DNA of 64,000 nucleotides from NCBI GenBank assembly GCA_963920705.1, contig OY987231.1:21243024-21307023 (forward strand), in the 5' to 3' direction. The DNA is from Odiellus spinosus (Eukaryota; Arthropoda; Arachnida; Opiliones; Phalangiidae). The translations under genes were made by a program, and so were the position numbers. Below, one piece after another: positions 12,060-24,741 of this stretch (position 1 is the first letter of the stretch; each line of letters starts with the position of its first letter). The notes under the pieces are model-generated. The model had not been told where the DNA came from, ran no database searches, and worked only from the letters and a program-made list of their open reading frames with translations.

Positions 12060-12526
12060 TCTTCATAAAAATCTGGGAAGCTGAGAGGCAAACGACAAAA
12101 AAGCGCGCCCGTTAATTCTTCACGGCTGAACGCTGTCAGTGTGTCTCGTAGAGCTCGTAGCTCGTTCCGAGTCAAGTTTACAGTTCGAAAAATAGTTTGT
12201 TCCCGAAGAATTAACCGAAGCTTGACTCTGGTTTCGATTTCGTTGAAGACTAGCATCGGGATAGAGTCCGCGGAACTCGGGTCTACCTTGCCAAGACACT
12301 TCCAGAGTTACGATCACACGAACGGTTCTCGTAGCCAGCGCGCCTCCCACCAAGAATGTTTCATTGGAATACTACCTATTTTATCTTATTTTTAAAAAAC
12401 GCCGCAAATTGATAAAGGGCAACTTGCCCGAGAATATAAACGTCTGGCTGTCTGAGACATTCGTTTTCAACGACTCTTTTTCTCCTTCGTTTATTGTCAT
12501 TTCGTTTTATAGACGACCCAGTACCG
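12060..12526 (+). promoter_or_regulatory. Candidate promoter / 5' untranslated exon of the NDNF-like gene
   Basis: A stretch of clearly higher GC content than its surroundings (about 12060-12360) with overlapping but unconvincing frames on both strands. It is followed by CAGTACCG and a strong donor GTAAGTG at 12527. The first NDNF coding exon at 15.05 kb is preceded by a splice-acceptor-like TATAAATATAG ending at 15044, so an upstream non-coding exon is expected and this donor is the best candidate I see. This is inference from base composition and splice signals alone. Confidence 0.3.
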
Positions 12527-12764
12527 GTAAGTGAAACGTAATTGAAAATTATTACCTTATAATGAAGGCATAAATTATCGGGCTTCTCGTTCATTATATA
12601 ACTGTTGAAACGAGCCAGAATGAAGCCTTATATTACAGTTCTATTTGTAATATATCGCGTTAAGATATATATTCCTCATTAACTCCGAGAGTTTTGTAAA
12701 CTATTCCGATTGGCCAAATATCACTGGCTATATTATACCGTTAGCTTTAAGCGATCGATGTTTT

Positions 12765-12925
12765 AAAGCCGCGATCACGCTAGAGACTTTTGGAAAGATA
12801 AAATTGATATTTTTCTGAAGTCACATGCGTATATCCTCTGTCAAAACCAGAATTATTTGCATCAAAAATGAATTTATGCATTTGAAACGGTTACAAAATG
12901 TTAAGTGTGAACGTGGCTTTAAGAT
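12765..12925. mobile_element. CGTTCACACTAG-type foldback element
   Basis: Left end AAGCCGCGATCACGCTAGAG and right end AAGTGTGAACGTGGCTTT form diverged inverted repeats about 160 bp apart. Same family as 11677-11911. Confidence 0.5.
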
Positions 12926-13469
12926 ACTACAGCGTAATATTGATTATCGCTTATCGGTTAGAGGAACCTGGGCGATATTGATCCTCATCCTCGGAGCCTT
13001 TAGAGTTAAATATTGAACAAACTAACCAGGAACTAATCGACCGAGGAGAATTATGCTAATTAGAAATTCGGGTACTGACGAGCGATAGTCATAATCGTAA
13101 ACAATTAACGCGTTAAATCGCGAATACGTTTCAAACGTCTATTGAAGTTTTGATAGCGTATAATTATTAATGAAGTGCAGCGTTCTCCGTAGCGAGATAG
13201 ACAGACGTTGTAATAATGGGGTCATTACGACCAAATTACATTACAATTTTTACGAAAAGTTACTACGGTTTAAAATTTAATTTTCAAGATAATTATTGTA
13301 TATTTTTAGAAATGATCTTTACGGTTAAAAACGGTTTCAAAGTCTCTAGTGTGAACACGGCTAGAGTGTCTGACCCCTCATAGAAATCGTCGCTAGCAGG
13401 TTACCGTGATATGTCTCAAGAACAAACTGAAGCCCCTAAGAAACTTGAGAGATAGATTTAGAGTGTGGT

Positions 13470-13781
13470 ATATATGACGTAGTTTATTTTTGAAACTTAA
13501 CGAACATTTTCATACGAAAGGTAGGACATTCTGGATTAAGTACTTAAGCGACTTTATTACTCGTGCCTGTAAGTAATACAATAAGTTCTACAATAGCCAC
13601 GCGAACGTAGTGATGACGTAGTATCGAGGGAAAAAATTTTATTTTAAAAATGACGATTATAAAATATGTATTTTTACTGTTGCGGTAATTTTTTCTATGG
13701 CATAACTATATATAATTTCCGAAAATGCTAATAAATTTCCATTTGGAGTTCATGAAAAGTTCGTGACAGCCTCACTTTAAC
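13470..13781. mobile_element. Family-4-related element
   Basis: The right end GTGACAGCCTCACTTTAA matches the family-4 terminus. The interior shares blocks with 9495-9720. The left terminus is not clear, so the start is approximate. Confidence 0.45.
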
Positions 13782-14691
13782 AAATAATCATCGTAATACG
13801 AATATAAATTACAGTAGCATTAAATTTGAGATTTATTTTCTCGACTAAAACTATATTGAATCAATTTATTCTAATTACTATTAAAGACCAATAAAAAACC
13901 GCCATCCTTGACTTTCATTTAACCAGACACTTCCGGTACGAAGTATATGTAACAGCGAAATTAAGGTTTCTTAGGCAGAAAACCTGATAAACCTTATTGA
14001 CATTTATTTCTTTATCGTTTTCCGCTCCCATTCATTCCTGTTACGGGGGAGAGAGCGATCACAAAGAAAACGGAAATTTCCTAGAGAGTATATATAGTGT
14101 TGAAATATCTAGTTTAGAAGGCTCGACCGAATAGGAAGCGTTATATTATATAGGACACGCTTAGAAGCGTTTGAATTTCGAGTGAAATAACCAGGTTTTT
14201 CTAAAGGAGAAGTCACCCTTTCTAATGTTGGATTCAATTCGATAGAAAAAAACAATCACTCGAAAAAAGAAATCCCTTTGGAAAACCCCCAACTTTTCTC
14301 CTTTTCCTTCCTGCAGATTGGTCGTTAGCCGCCGGCTAGACGGTAAAATATATATAGTATTTTCCATTCTAGGATAGTAGGATGGGACTGTAAGAATATA
14401 TAGAATAAATATCCGGGTCACCTGACTAATTTACCGGAGAAGATTAAAAAGATTTAAAGATTTAAAAACAAAAGTTGGATTTATAAAGAAGATTAAAACT
14501 GTCAGCGGTTTTCAAAACAGTGCTCCCCGTTTCAGATGTGTGTCAGAACAACGGTTGTCAAATTAACTAACCTAACCAACTGCGTGTAATAGGTGTACAC
14601 TTTGGTTTGTATTACTTTGTAATACGGTGTAATATCTGTAATACTTAGTAATACTGGGTAATTTTTGTAATCCCTTGTAGTATTTGTAATC

Positions 14692-14853
14692 GAAAGGTCA
14701 GACCCTTGAGAACTCAGGTGTACAAAATGTTTGAACTCTTAGTCCTACCAAAGCTGGACTCAAGAGTTCACAAGAGTTCGAACTCTTTGCACAGTCAAAG
14801 CTAAATCACGTGAACTCAGGTGTACAACAAAATCGAGAGTGACTTCCCCCTCG
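14692..14853. mobile_element. hAT-like MITE, diverged copy
   Basis: Same internal modules as 5716-5833 and 38601-38764 (GAACTCAGGTGTACAAAATG, AACTCTTTGCACAGTCAAAG) with degenerate ends. TTACTTTGTAATACGGTGTA-like tandem motifs lie just before it at 14590-14690. Confidence 0.6.
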
Positions 14854-15054
14854 GTCACCTCTTTTTGGTAACGCTGTTGGGAGAATCGCTAATATAGAAG
14901 AGCGTTATTATACCTAAATAACATTTTGATTATGATGAAAATTGACTAATTACCCGATTTCCCCATTATTACTCCTATTTTATTGTCATTTGATTGTTTT
15001 TTTTATTTTAATCGACTAATCTGATTTAATTTGTATAAATATAGGTCGCCGACG

Positions 15055-18000
15055 ATGTACTCTTTCAGACATATTTGTTCTTGGTGTCTGCTGGTCATCA
15101 TGACCTTGACGCGAGCCGTGACCTATCAACCACCCTTATCCAATTACGACGAACGCGACGACGACGGTTCTTTCTTTTTCCATAATTATAGACCCGAAAT
15201 CTTTCACGATAACAAGGTTTTGCCGGAAAATGTCGAAGTTGGAGTTTTCGTTTTCAAGGATCAAGTGAAAAGGTACGTTTCAATTTAAACTAATGATTTT
15301 TTCAAAGGAAAGTTGAAACCCATAGAAAAACCTAACCATTCCGTAGGAAAATACGGTAGTAAACGCGATTCATTTTCAAAAACATTGGCAAAAATGTTAA
15401 AGATAGGCATATTCCCCTGGTATTTGCGCCAAATATACACGTTATCCATTTAAAATCCAGATCTACAATCTTACACGGAGTACGTCATTAAAGCGTAATT
15501 TGGAAGTGCTAACTTTAGATTTATAGATAATACATTATGCCTTTTAAACATTAAAATTTCGCCTCTCCAACTTCGCTGTAAATAAAATGATTCTAAAAAT
15601 AATTTTTATCTCGACAGCGAAACTATTACACGTCGCGAGTGTGTGTAGTATCAGAAGGGCTTCCAATTTTTTTTTAAATAGGGAATTTAAATCAGTATAT
15701 GTTTGACTAACACTTATAACGTGACAGATTAATTTCTAATCATTGATATTTATATATTTTTTTTCCCGCAGAGTATTCTTTCTAATCGAAAAGAGCCCGA
15801 GTCCCATATCATTGACAGTGACACCCTGTTTGTCCCCCATAGAATGGCGACTTCTCATGAGGAGTTTTCCAACGGCTCATCACGATGACGGTATTTAACA
15901 TCCAATTTTGATTTTTTTTTTTAAACGTTTCTACAATTTTCATCTGTAAGCCTACTACCGTATAAGGAAATATTTTTGCGTTTCTCTCGCGTGACAGTAG
16001 ACATTTTTTTTCCCACTAAAGGTACCTTCGCAAATAAATAATTAAATTTTAATTTCAAACGAGAAGGTTCCCCGAAACTGTTAATATGTCTCGCATACAA
16101 AAAAAGAACTGACATCTAAAAGAAATTCATATTATCAGATGAGGCGTAATTAGCAGGTTTAATCAGATTTAACCGAGCCTTATACAGGTATAGTTTTCAC
16201 GTATACTTCGCGCGAAAGTTCCAAAACTGACGCGTGTGAATGCACCTTTATATGTAATGTCTATTTCTTACGACGTACAAGGTTACTTTACGTTCACCAA
16301 TGGGGGAATGGATAAGCTGAGGGCCCCTGATGCTCTTCTTTATTTATTTTTAGAATAGTCAACTCGTATTTCTGTTTGAAGAGTCGAAATAACCTTTTTC
16401 ACGAAGAAAAAAAAAATTGCCAAAATTTTCAAAATGATAATATTAAAACAGCTGCTTTTAATTTCGTGCAAATTAAATATTTATCTTTCTTAAACGGGGG
16501 ATTGGGTGAAATTAATTTTCAACTACTCGCCGATTAAAAGCGTAGATTTATGTTTGTCAGATGCCCTTAAAGGGATTCTAAAAGAGCAAATCATAATTTA
16601 ATTCAATTTTATACGAAGCCTCGCTTAAAAACATCAAGATTTGCCCTCTAACTATCCAATAAATTGTAAAGGTAAAGGTAGACTCGCAAATCGCGGCTTC
16701 GGAAAGGAACATGAAGCAATAAGTAGGGGTGATCTCGATGTTCACAATGTTCTATATTATGGTTAAAAAAACCCAAATCTCTCGTCGTTATTGCTCAATA
16801 TATTCCTCTCCGTTACGGCTAAGCAACCACTATATAGCTACGTTCACACTAGGGTATCCATATTGATTTGAAAAGATAAAATCAAATCGATATTTAAATC
16901 ACCGGGAATCGTTTTAAAAACTATCTGTTCACACATCATCTTCTTTAACCGATTTATTGTAGTTTCATTTGTCTGTTATTGAAGACGAATCGGTTTAAAA
17001 CTAGTTCCCGAAGCAGTTTCGAAAATCAATTCGAGAAAAAACGGATTCCAGTTCACACAAATCTAGCAAAAGGGTTTGAAACGGCTTAATATGAACGTGG
17101 CTCTTACCAAACGGTTTATCAAAGTGACGCGAGAACAGATGGCGCTTAAAAAGATTCCGGACAATTTGGAAATCGGTATGATTATACCGTTTCAAATCGA
17201 TTTGGCAACGATAGTGGGAACTAAGCTTTAGTCAAATCGTATAGTTTTGCGCGTGATTTTCAAATTAAAATTTCAAGGATGCTTAGTTAAATTATTAACA
17301 TTTGGGATTACGCGTAAAGATATTATGTCAATAATTACAATTATTATCTTAAATAGTCAATTATATAAACATTCGAAACGGTTTAAAAGCGCTCGACACT
17401 GGTGTGAACGAGACTATGGAAAGCCTAGACATAGAAGATTCTCATCATAAACAAAAACAATAGATTAAATGTAAAACAAATGGTTTCTCCTTGACCTTGG
17501 TGCGTTAAGATTCACTTAATCTTATCTAAAGCAGGGAGTACATATAGACCACGTAAAATCGTAATATATGTGTTGAACCACAAGTGGATTATCTCTAAGT
17601 TCACAACGGTCGTATTCAATAATGTAGCCAGCGATTTCTTCCTGGTGCACACTTTTTTTTTTTTGTGAAAGAAACTTCCCAGAAGAATCCATATCATTGC
17701 TTCCCGGAGAACAATCGTCAAGAGAATTTTGGTTCTCGATATCTAGTAATTCTAAAAAATAATATTACGCGGAAGAAATAGCTGGCTACAATATAAGAAT
17801 ACGACTTCTACACTAATAATTAATCATCTTATGGAGGAATACATTTCTTTGAAACGACCACGCACTTAAGAAGAAAACGAAGCTTATCTACATTTTCTGC
17901 AGTTAAGATAATCTCCGATACGGAAATTTCTACGCAACATTGGGCATTTTAAGTATATTCTTAAGAGACGGCGAGTAGTTTGGGCTGGCCAATATGTTTT

Positions 18001-21000
18001 AGTAGCTAAACCCTTTCGTACTTAAATATATATATTTTTTAGTCGTGATCGACTACAAATACGCTCTTAAAGTTTCCATTTAGAAATCGGAGAGTGCTCG
18101 CCTATTTTTTCCCGAGAAAATGAAAGCAATTTTGTAAAAAGCAAGAAGTAATAAATCTTTAGGGATTTGTATAAAGATTTTTCTATGGGATACGAAGAAA
18201 TTTAACGCCCTCGAGGTTTATACATTATCTCTATAACAAAAAAAAAGTAGGTTAAAGTTACAGTATAACGATTTTCAAAGATTGTATCAAATTTTTATTT
18301 ACTCGGTATCTTCTAACGACTTATTGATCAAAGGTAACCCGAGGTTTATACGTATGTCAAAACAGAAGCGTATATGAAACCGAAATACCTAGGCCGGTCT
18401 TTCTTACGGAGTCTTATTGTCTAAAGGCTAATTTTCAACTGAATGTTTTTGCAACGAAATGCATCTAGCGATAGAAGCTATCTTAAATTTAAACTGTCAC
18501 CTATTTTTTTTATGAGCTCTCCAAATGGAGATTGATTAGCATTTTCGGGAAGATCGCTAAAAAAATTATTATATGGGCAGAAGCCGATGAAACCCTCCTT
18601 TGAAGTCAATTACTCCCGGGTCTTGTCTACCCCTCTCTGTATGGGTTATTCAGAAAAATCGCGATTCGTACGCCTCCTAACGGTAGATATTTTCGGAGCG
18701 GGAGTTCGTCGAGCGAATATCTCTAGCAGCCTCGGAGTTCGTCAAAAAAACGTTGTCGTTTGTGGAGAGAGAGAATTTCCAATTTTCCGTAGACAGGAGG
18801 GATGAAGTAGGACCCCTTCTAACTCGTAAAATTGTGAATTTTACCCATACAGAGAGGAGCGCTATATGGAACAATGGAGTAGTAGACTTCAAAGGTTTCA
18901 TCGGCTTCTGATATGGGTAAAGAATCCTACACTTTTAAAATCGTTGGCCGGAGATATCAAATCATTCGATCTGTACGGATTCTTATTATGCCAACCACGT
19001 AAAACGGTGTCTAACGGACGAATAGTAAATAATATTTCGGACAATATTAAAATTTCCTGACTTGAGAAATCCAGAAGGTTTTTAACCGAGCTTTTAATTA
19101 CCAAAATAAAGATAATTGGAACCACCTGGAAATTATAGGTATTTCTAGGTATTATAGGTACTCTGTGAGCCCTGAATTTAAATGATAGTCAATGGCTTAG
19201 GTTAGGTTAGGATAGTTTATATCAAAATTAATTTCAATCGATTATTTCAAGGTCGATCACTTGGATCTAAATCGTTTGAGAGAAGTTACGCTGAAATTCA
19301 GTTCCCTTCGCTTAAAATAAGATTGGCCAGGTTAAGTACTGAATTTATTCAAGCCCCTTAACCGTATTTCAAGTTCTAAAAATAAAAAAAGGACAATCTC
19401 CTTTTAATCTCAAGTCGTTTATTTGACTCGTAAACCTGATTTTAATTAACTTTCGATCCGCTTCGAGGTTGAACAGGCGCGCTTTAACTCGCTGTTAACA
19501 GTCAACCATGCGTCAACCAATAAAGTAAAAGAATCAAAGATTTATTTATCTCCGTCCCCCTAGGGAGAAACGGCAGTTTGAAAGCGTAGGGTGACAGACG
19601 ACTCCTCATCAGGGAAATAAACTAAAAGAACCTTTAAATAATGTTAAGTTAGTTTTAAACTCGGGGAAACTCGCGTAAGTTATTTTCTTTCAAGCCTTAA
19701 TTATTTAGATCCATCTTTTTCTGGTAAAATTAGGAAAGGTATACGATTTAAATTAATTAAAGTGAGGCTGCCACAGATTTTTCATGAACTGCAAAAGGAA
19801 ATTGAGTAGCATTTTCTGAAGGATCGTTAAAAAAAATGATTCTAAATATATGACAATAATAAAGTCATCTTTTGTACAAAATATCGTTCCAGAAATAAAC
19901 TATGTCATTTATCGGAAACAAAAACCTATATATTTTTGACATTTCTATTTTGAAGTTTATTATGAGCGCCTCAACACAGAGGTATAAAATTTTTAATAGT
20001 ATAATAAAACTAAAAATATTATCCATATAGGCATTCGAAAAAAAAAAAAAAAATGGTGAGAGCATCACTTTAATTAATTAAAGATTCAGTTAGTCAATAG
20101 TCCGTAAAACGTTTCCTCAATAGCTATTACTGGCTATTACTTCATGTTTTCCCAGACTTTAAAATTTAGTAAAGCGTAACTATAATAAACATTAACTGAT
20201 ATTATTATTTAAAATATATTTTTTTTTAAACATTTCGCTTTCTCGGTGCGCAATGTTTTCAAAATATTAAACCTAATTTTATTTTAATACTGACAAATAA
20301 ATCTAAACAATTTACAAAAAACTTTGGAGGTAATCAAAGAGAGTTTTAAAATATTTCAACAAATATTGCCAAGATAGGCGAGAGTTTATAGAAAATGACG
20401 CTAAAAAGCAGCGCGACTAAAATGAATAGCAAAACCTTCAATTTTCGAAAAGGAAATTCCCGAAATGAGTTAGGGCTGTGTATTATAGTGCAAAGTTAAG
20501 ATTTTATGTTCACTAGATTGCAAGGCGCGTAGCAAAATCTGTAAGCGTATACCAATGATTAACTTCTTAAACATCGCGCGAGCAACCAATTTAGTTTTCA
20601 AAGAGACTTTCATTTAGCCGCGGAATTATCAATGAGACAAGAGACTAGATAGAGACGTTATCTTTGTTTTTCCTACCACCATTGAGGCTCTCGCTCACTC
20701 CCGAGCTATCTAGAACCCGTCGGACTATAGGCCATCCACCGATTTAGCGACAATGAGTAAAACGCGTGGAGAAATAGACGTAAAGGCAACTACGTTATTA
20801 ACAGTTTTACTTATTCCACGCTATATCACTCCGCGGCCTCTAAGCCGGTGAGCGGATTATCATGGTGTTTTCTCTTTCCCGCCTTCCGACTAAACCCGCG
20901 TCTGGTGAGGCTAATGAGTTCAATCCATCACTTTTTAGCTTTTGAAAATCCGCGGCTGTATTTGCGGCTTCCGGGTGACTAAGGCGAAAGGGGAGTATAT

Positions 21001-22922
21001 AGGTTCGGTTAGAAAAAGTCTAAATAACCTTTTCTACCAGTGAATAATAGATGTGGTGCTCCATTCCCGTCAACCAGGGCACGTTTTTAGTTGGTTTTAA
21101 GTTCTTTTTTTCAGGGTTAAAAGAGACTTGTTTACTTAAGTCTACCAAGCTTCTGGGGCTTGTGGATAGATGGGTTACGGGATTCGGCTTTGTTAATTTA
21201 GTTCTACGATCCTTAATATAAACTTCAAAGAAGTGGGTTACGGAATTCGGCTTTGTTAATTTAGTTCTACTATCAATAATATAAATCAAATAATATACGA
21301 AACGGAAGAGCAACCTTGCCGATTGCATAACTACTTCGATCTGAGAGAAAGTTTCTCCCAAAATAATAATTAAACAACGATGTTCCTTGAGAAAGGTTGA
21401 TCAGAACACTTCGGGCCTCATACGCTTCTGCAACAACGAATGAAAATCGATTTAACCGATCACATTTCCAACTATAATTGCGCGAGCTCGTTTTCCAATT
21501 TCACACGCAAATAAATTAAAATGGAATTATCCAAATTAATTATTTTTATTTTTCATTATAGAACCGTGGTACAACCAAGTTCCGCTCAACGAAGACGCCA
21601 ATCAGCCAGCGATACAAACAACGTATTTCGGAAGAGAAAGAAAGACCTATTTTCACGGTAAAATGACTCCTGGTCTATACGTTCTAGAACTGGATTCTCA
21701 CGGCGAAGACACCGGAGTTCGAATCTACCTAACGACGCGTCTTGATGCCGACACCATTTATCCGGAACTTCCCGATGATAGGGGAGTTCGAGTAACCAAG
21801 ACGCGTAAAGATTCCGTTACGGCATCGTGGAAGCCCGTAATCACCGACGAAAACCCTAACACCTTCGAATACTGCGTGTCCATCAATCCTCATCGACATT
21901 ACAGAACGGCTTGCGCGCTAGAAGCGGCCGTGAAAGGGGAAACTCCCCCGACACCCCATCCATCCTCCGGATTTGGATTTTCCTGGGAAAAAGCTGATCG
22001 AAAGAAACTTATCACCGTGAGTCGAGAAATCCGGCAATCCAAGGAAAAGTCAGAACCCTTAACGTTCGACTGTGTTGGAAGAAAGACCATGCACGTGTTT
22101 AGAAATCTTCAGGAGGGGAAACATTACTTCGTCGACGTCTTCGCGGTGAATTTGAAAAATAACGCCACATCCGCGTACACGGGGGTCGTCGCTAAAACCA
22201 AAACATCCGCCAGCGACCAACGCGTCCGGTTTAACGAAATGGTAGAAGCCCGGCTGGGATCTAAAAACTCTTACAAGCAAATCGTCAAATTCACCGGTAC
22301 AAATCGACAGTCTCGCGTTTGGATTTACGCTCAGTCTTGTACCGGACCAGGTCCGGCGCGATTAGTCGTATTAAGCGGGGACGACGTATTAGCCAATAGA
22401 ACGGTTATGGACGCCCAAACTATCGTTCTGCCCATTGGAAAGAACGTAACTTACACGGTAGAAATCAGTTCGCACGTACAGGCCGAACGCCGAGTAAGAT
22501 TATGGTTCAGTCGAAGGTCTCACAAATATCCTTTCCCGACGTTACCCGAGGATAGACGAATTAAGGTTATAGATTCAATGACCACTCGAGATTCGGTCAC
22601 GTTGGCTTGGAAAACGACCGAAGACGAGAAAGTAAAGTATTGCTTGTATAAGAGACTGGTAGAAAACGGGGTTGATATACCGGCCAGTTCCCCCGATACC
22701 TGCGACCTGAATAGCCTAGCCGGAACCGGAAGTAAAAGGGAGAGAATACTATGTCGACGCTACCATCGCTATAGTCGTAATAGATTCGATAACGTTATCA
22801 TGCAGAAAGTTCGGGATCTTAAGTCCAGCACGTCCTACATTTTCGACATTCACGTCACCAAATTAAAAGGTCAAACTTTGGCCTACGATTCCGTCTGGGT
22901 CACGACAAACGCCGAGCGATGA
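15055..22922 (+). CDS. NDNF-like secreted fibronectin type III protein (nord-type)
   Basis: Three coding exons: 15055-15272, 15772-15890 and 21562-22922, with phases 2 and 1 that join cleanly to 565 codons plus stop. Human NDNF is of nearly identical length. The start is the ATG at 15055; another in-frame ATG 24 bases upstream lies before a splice-acceptor-like TAG and is probably intronic. Residues 1-23 form a signal peptide (CSWCLLVIMTLT core). The second exon encodes SPISLTVTPCLSPIEWRL, which fits the N-terminal NDNF domain (VTPC..PIEW). Two fibronectin type III-like segments follow near residues 176-270 and 436-560, each opening with LP(D/E)DR and with an SVT(A/L).W strand. Family knowledge: NDNF/nord are secreted proteins implicated in neurotrophic and developmental signalling. 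Intron 2 is 5.67 kb. The subfamily call rests on remembered motifs, not a search. Confidence 0.85.
16135..16182. mobile_element. Partial CAGACGAGGC-family fragment
   Basis: Matches the left half of 63420-63628 (CAGATGAGGCGTAATTAGC, then GGTTTAATCAGATTTAACC). No right end. Confidence 0.5.
16836..17229. mobile_element. CGTTCACACTAG-type foldback element(s)
   Basis: Left end TAGCTACGTTCACACTAGG, an internal GAACGTGGCTC near 17093, and diverged right end GATAGTGGGAACTAAGC. The interior has the family's AAACGG and AAATCGATT motifs. Probably two units, as at 4269-4712. A further end (GGTGTGAACGAGAC) follows at about 17400. Confidence 0.5.
18489..18577. mobile_element. Family-4 end fragment
   Basis: CTGTCACC followed by CCAAATGGAGATTGATTAGC and a GATCG(C/T)TAAAAA block, shared with 19757-19840 and 62427-62500. 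It is interrupted by the family-1 insertion at 18578. Confidence 0.4.
18578..18910 (+). mobile_element. Family-1 MITE copy 5
   Basis: 333 bp with 7-bp target duplication ATATGGG. A small deletion near the right end shortens the GGAGGGTTTCATC part of the terminal repeat to GGTTTCATC. Lies inside NDNF intron 2. Confidence 0.9.
19757..20073. mobile_element. Family-4 MITE
   Basis: Ends TTAAAGTGAGGCTGCCAC and GTGAGAGCATCACTTTAA are imperfect inverted repeats, flanked by AATTAATT on the left and TTAATTA on the right. The interior is AT-rich with a long A-run near the right end. Lies in NDNF intron 2. Confidence 0.7.
21170..21271. repeat. Direct repeat, two 37-bp units
   Basis: TGGGTTACGG(G/A)ATTCGGCTTTG and the following TTAATTTAGTTCTAC occur at 21170-21207 and again at 21234-21271. 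The units are about 64 bp apart, start to start. Confidence 0.75.
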
Positions 22923-24404
22923 ATCGATATTCGATCAACATCACGAACTCCTTTGATTTTTTTTAAATGATAATCAGAGTCGGGGAAGCTAGACACTAAT
23001 AAGAGAAATTCAATTCTTTCTTCCAAATGAAAACAACATTTTCGCCATAAAGAATTTTCCCGAAATCGAAATTATATTTATATAATATCTATATGAAAGA
23101 CGAGATCTTGAGTAATGGAAAATCATAATTATGATGCCACGAATTTGAAATCAATTATAGAATAAAACTTTCGCAAATAATTAAAGCTCAAGTAAAGAGC
23201 TCTATTGGCTTAAAATACTAGATTCTAACAAAACTTAAATATTCCGTCTTCAAATAATCGATTGATTTTGAATGGTTATCTTAAACTGAACTGAACTGGG
23301 TTACCAACCAAACTTTCCAAATCCTTTGAATTTCTGTTATCACCATGATTTTTTTAAAACATTACCTCATGACCTTGGAATTATTGTTAATACCAAAAAT
23401 CAGTTAGATGTCTTTGCATTTCGAACTTATTTTACTAGGAATCAAGGCAAATTATATCGTAGAGAGAACACAATAGGAACTGTTCCCAAAATTATCAGCA
23501 CTTCGATCCGAGACCCTCAGGGGCGACACCAAAGGGAAAACAGCTGAAGGGAGGCTGCCCAATTAACCGAAGTTGAATTGACCCGAGTTGGCAAACATCT
23601 GCTCTCTTAACTGAGTGTGTTTCTGGTTCTCTGCTTTTATTTTTGCCGCGACCGTCATGCCATCTCCTACAGCGAACTAAATTCTAGTTATTTTACTTTC
23701 CCCAGCAAAATCTTTTATGGGTCTACAGCGTACGAGTCAAAATTGGAATGTCTTATTTTTTAATCACGCTGGGTAATTTCATTCGTATGATGATATAAAA
23801 GACTATTTAGGGTGATCTTAAAGATCAGAGTGGTTGTGAATATTATATCGCAGTTTTCCCACGTCTTACAAAAATCTCGTTCGCACTGGAGACTTTGAAA
23901 CCATTTCGGAAAGCAACAATAATAATTGCGGACGGTTTCTGAACATCTCTAGTGTGAAAGAAGAAATATTAAGGGCTATATAATCTGGTTACTCAAAGAA
24001 ACCAACTTTTTAAACAGTATTTTTTGACTCGAATACCATTTTTTGCCTTAACGTATTATTTAGATAATGTTTTCGGTTGCGATTAATATTTATTTTACCT
24101 CCCAAGAAATCGTAATTTATGAGAACAATATTTTAGTCACAATTTTAGTCACTTTCAACTCCATTTTAAATTGTATATATTAGCATTATTTCCTTTTTTC
24201 GTATACCGAAACTCTCGAGAGAACAGTTTGTAAATATAATTATACGCGTATTTTTTTTATTTGTTTCATCGTATTAATTAAAACGCTGTGTGTCTGAATT
24301 TTAGCGTCTCTCAAATAAAATTCATTGATGATTAAAGTGCTTTTTGATTTAAATGCGAACTAATCTTTATACGCTGCCCTTATCGAAATAAAACTTCGTT
24401 TAAT
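22923..24404. other. NDNF-like gene 3' region and spacer
   Basis: An AATAAA at 23161-23166, about 240 bp after the stop, is a plausible polyadenylation signal. A short CGTTCGCACTGGAG / TCTAGTGTGAAAG inverted pair at about 23876-23960 is a remnant of the CGTTCACACTAG family. No further gene is seen. Confidence 0.45.
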
Positions 24405-24741
24405 CAGAAGTAGATGAAACCCTCCTTTGAAGTCTACTACTCTAATGTTCGATATAGCGCTCCTCTCTGTATGGGTAAAATTCCCAATTTTACGAGATCG
24501 GAGGGGTCCTACTTCATACTCCCTGTCTACGGAAAATTGGAAATTCTCTCTCTCCACAAACGACGACGTTTTTTTGACGAACTCCGAGGCTCCTAGAGAT
24601 ATTCGCTCGACGAACTCCCGCTCCGAAAATATCTACCGTTAGGAGGCGTACGAATCGCGCTTTTTGAAACTAACCCATACAGAGAGGGGTAGACAAGACC
24701 CGGGAGTAATAGACTTCAAAGGAGGGTTTCATCGGCTTCTG
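24405..24741 (-). mobile_element. Family-1 MITE copy 6
   Basis: Complete copy, reverse orientation. Flanks GTTTAAT and GTTTGAT are a 7-bp target duplication with one change. The left end is the CAGAAGTAGATGAAACCC variant. Confidence 0.9.

Larger units (their letters stand above)
15891..21561 (+). other. Intron 2 of the NDNF-like gene (5.67 kb)
   Basis: Donor GTATTT at 15891, acceptor TTTTCATTATAG ending at 21561. It holds several transposon remnants listed separately, a TTAGG-rich spot at about 19198-19215, and a direct repeat at 21170-21271. I see no further exon in it. The 113-residue minus-strand frame at 21.0-21.4 kb is generated by the direct repeat. Confidence 0.8.

Noticed and set aside
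11909-12395. Three overlapping frames of 77-115 codons
   Set aside because: Opposite strands, no domain, low-complexity ends; better explained by a GC-rich regulatory or untranslated region.
19198-19215. TTAGG-like repeats resembling the arthropod telomere motif
   Set aside because: Only about three imperfect units inside an intron; not a telomeric tract.
21899-22280. Minus-strand frames inside the NDNF-like exon 3
   Set aside because: Shadows of the strongly supported plus-strand coding frame.
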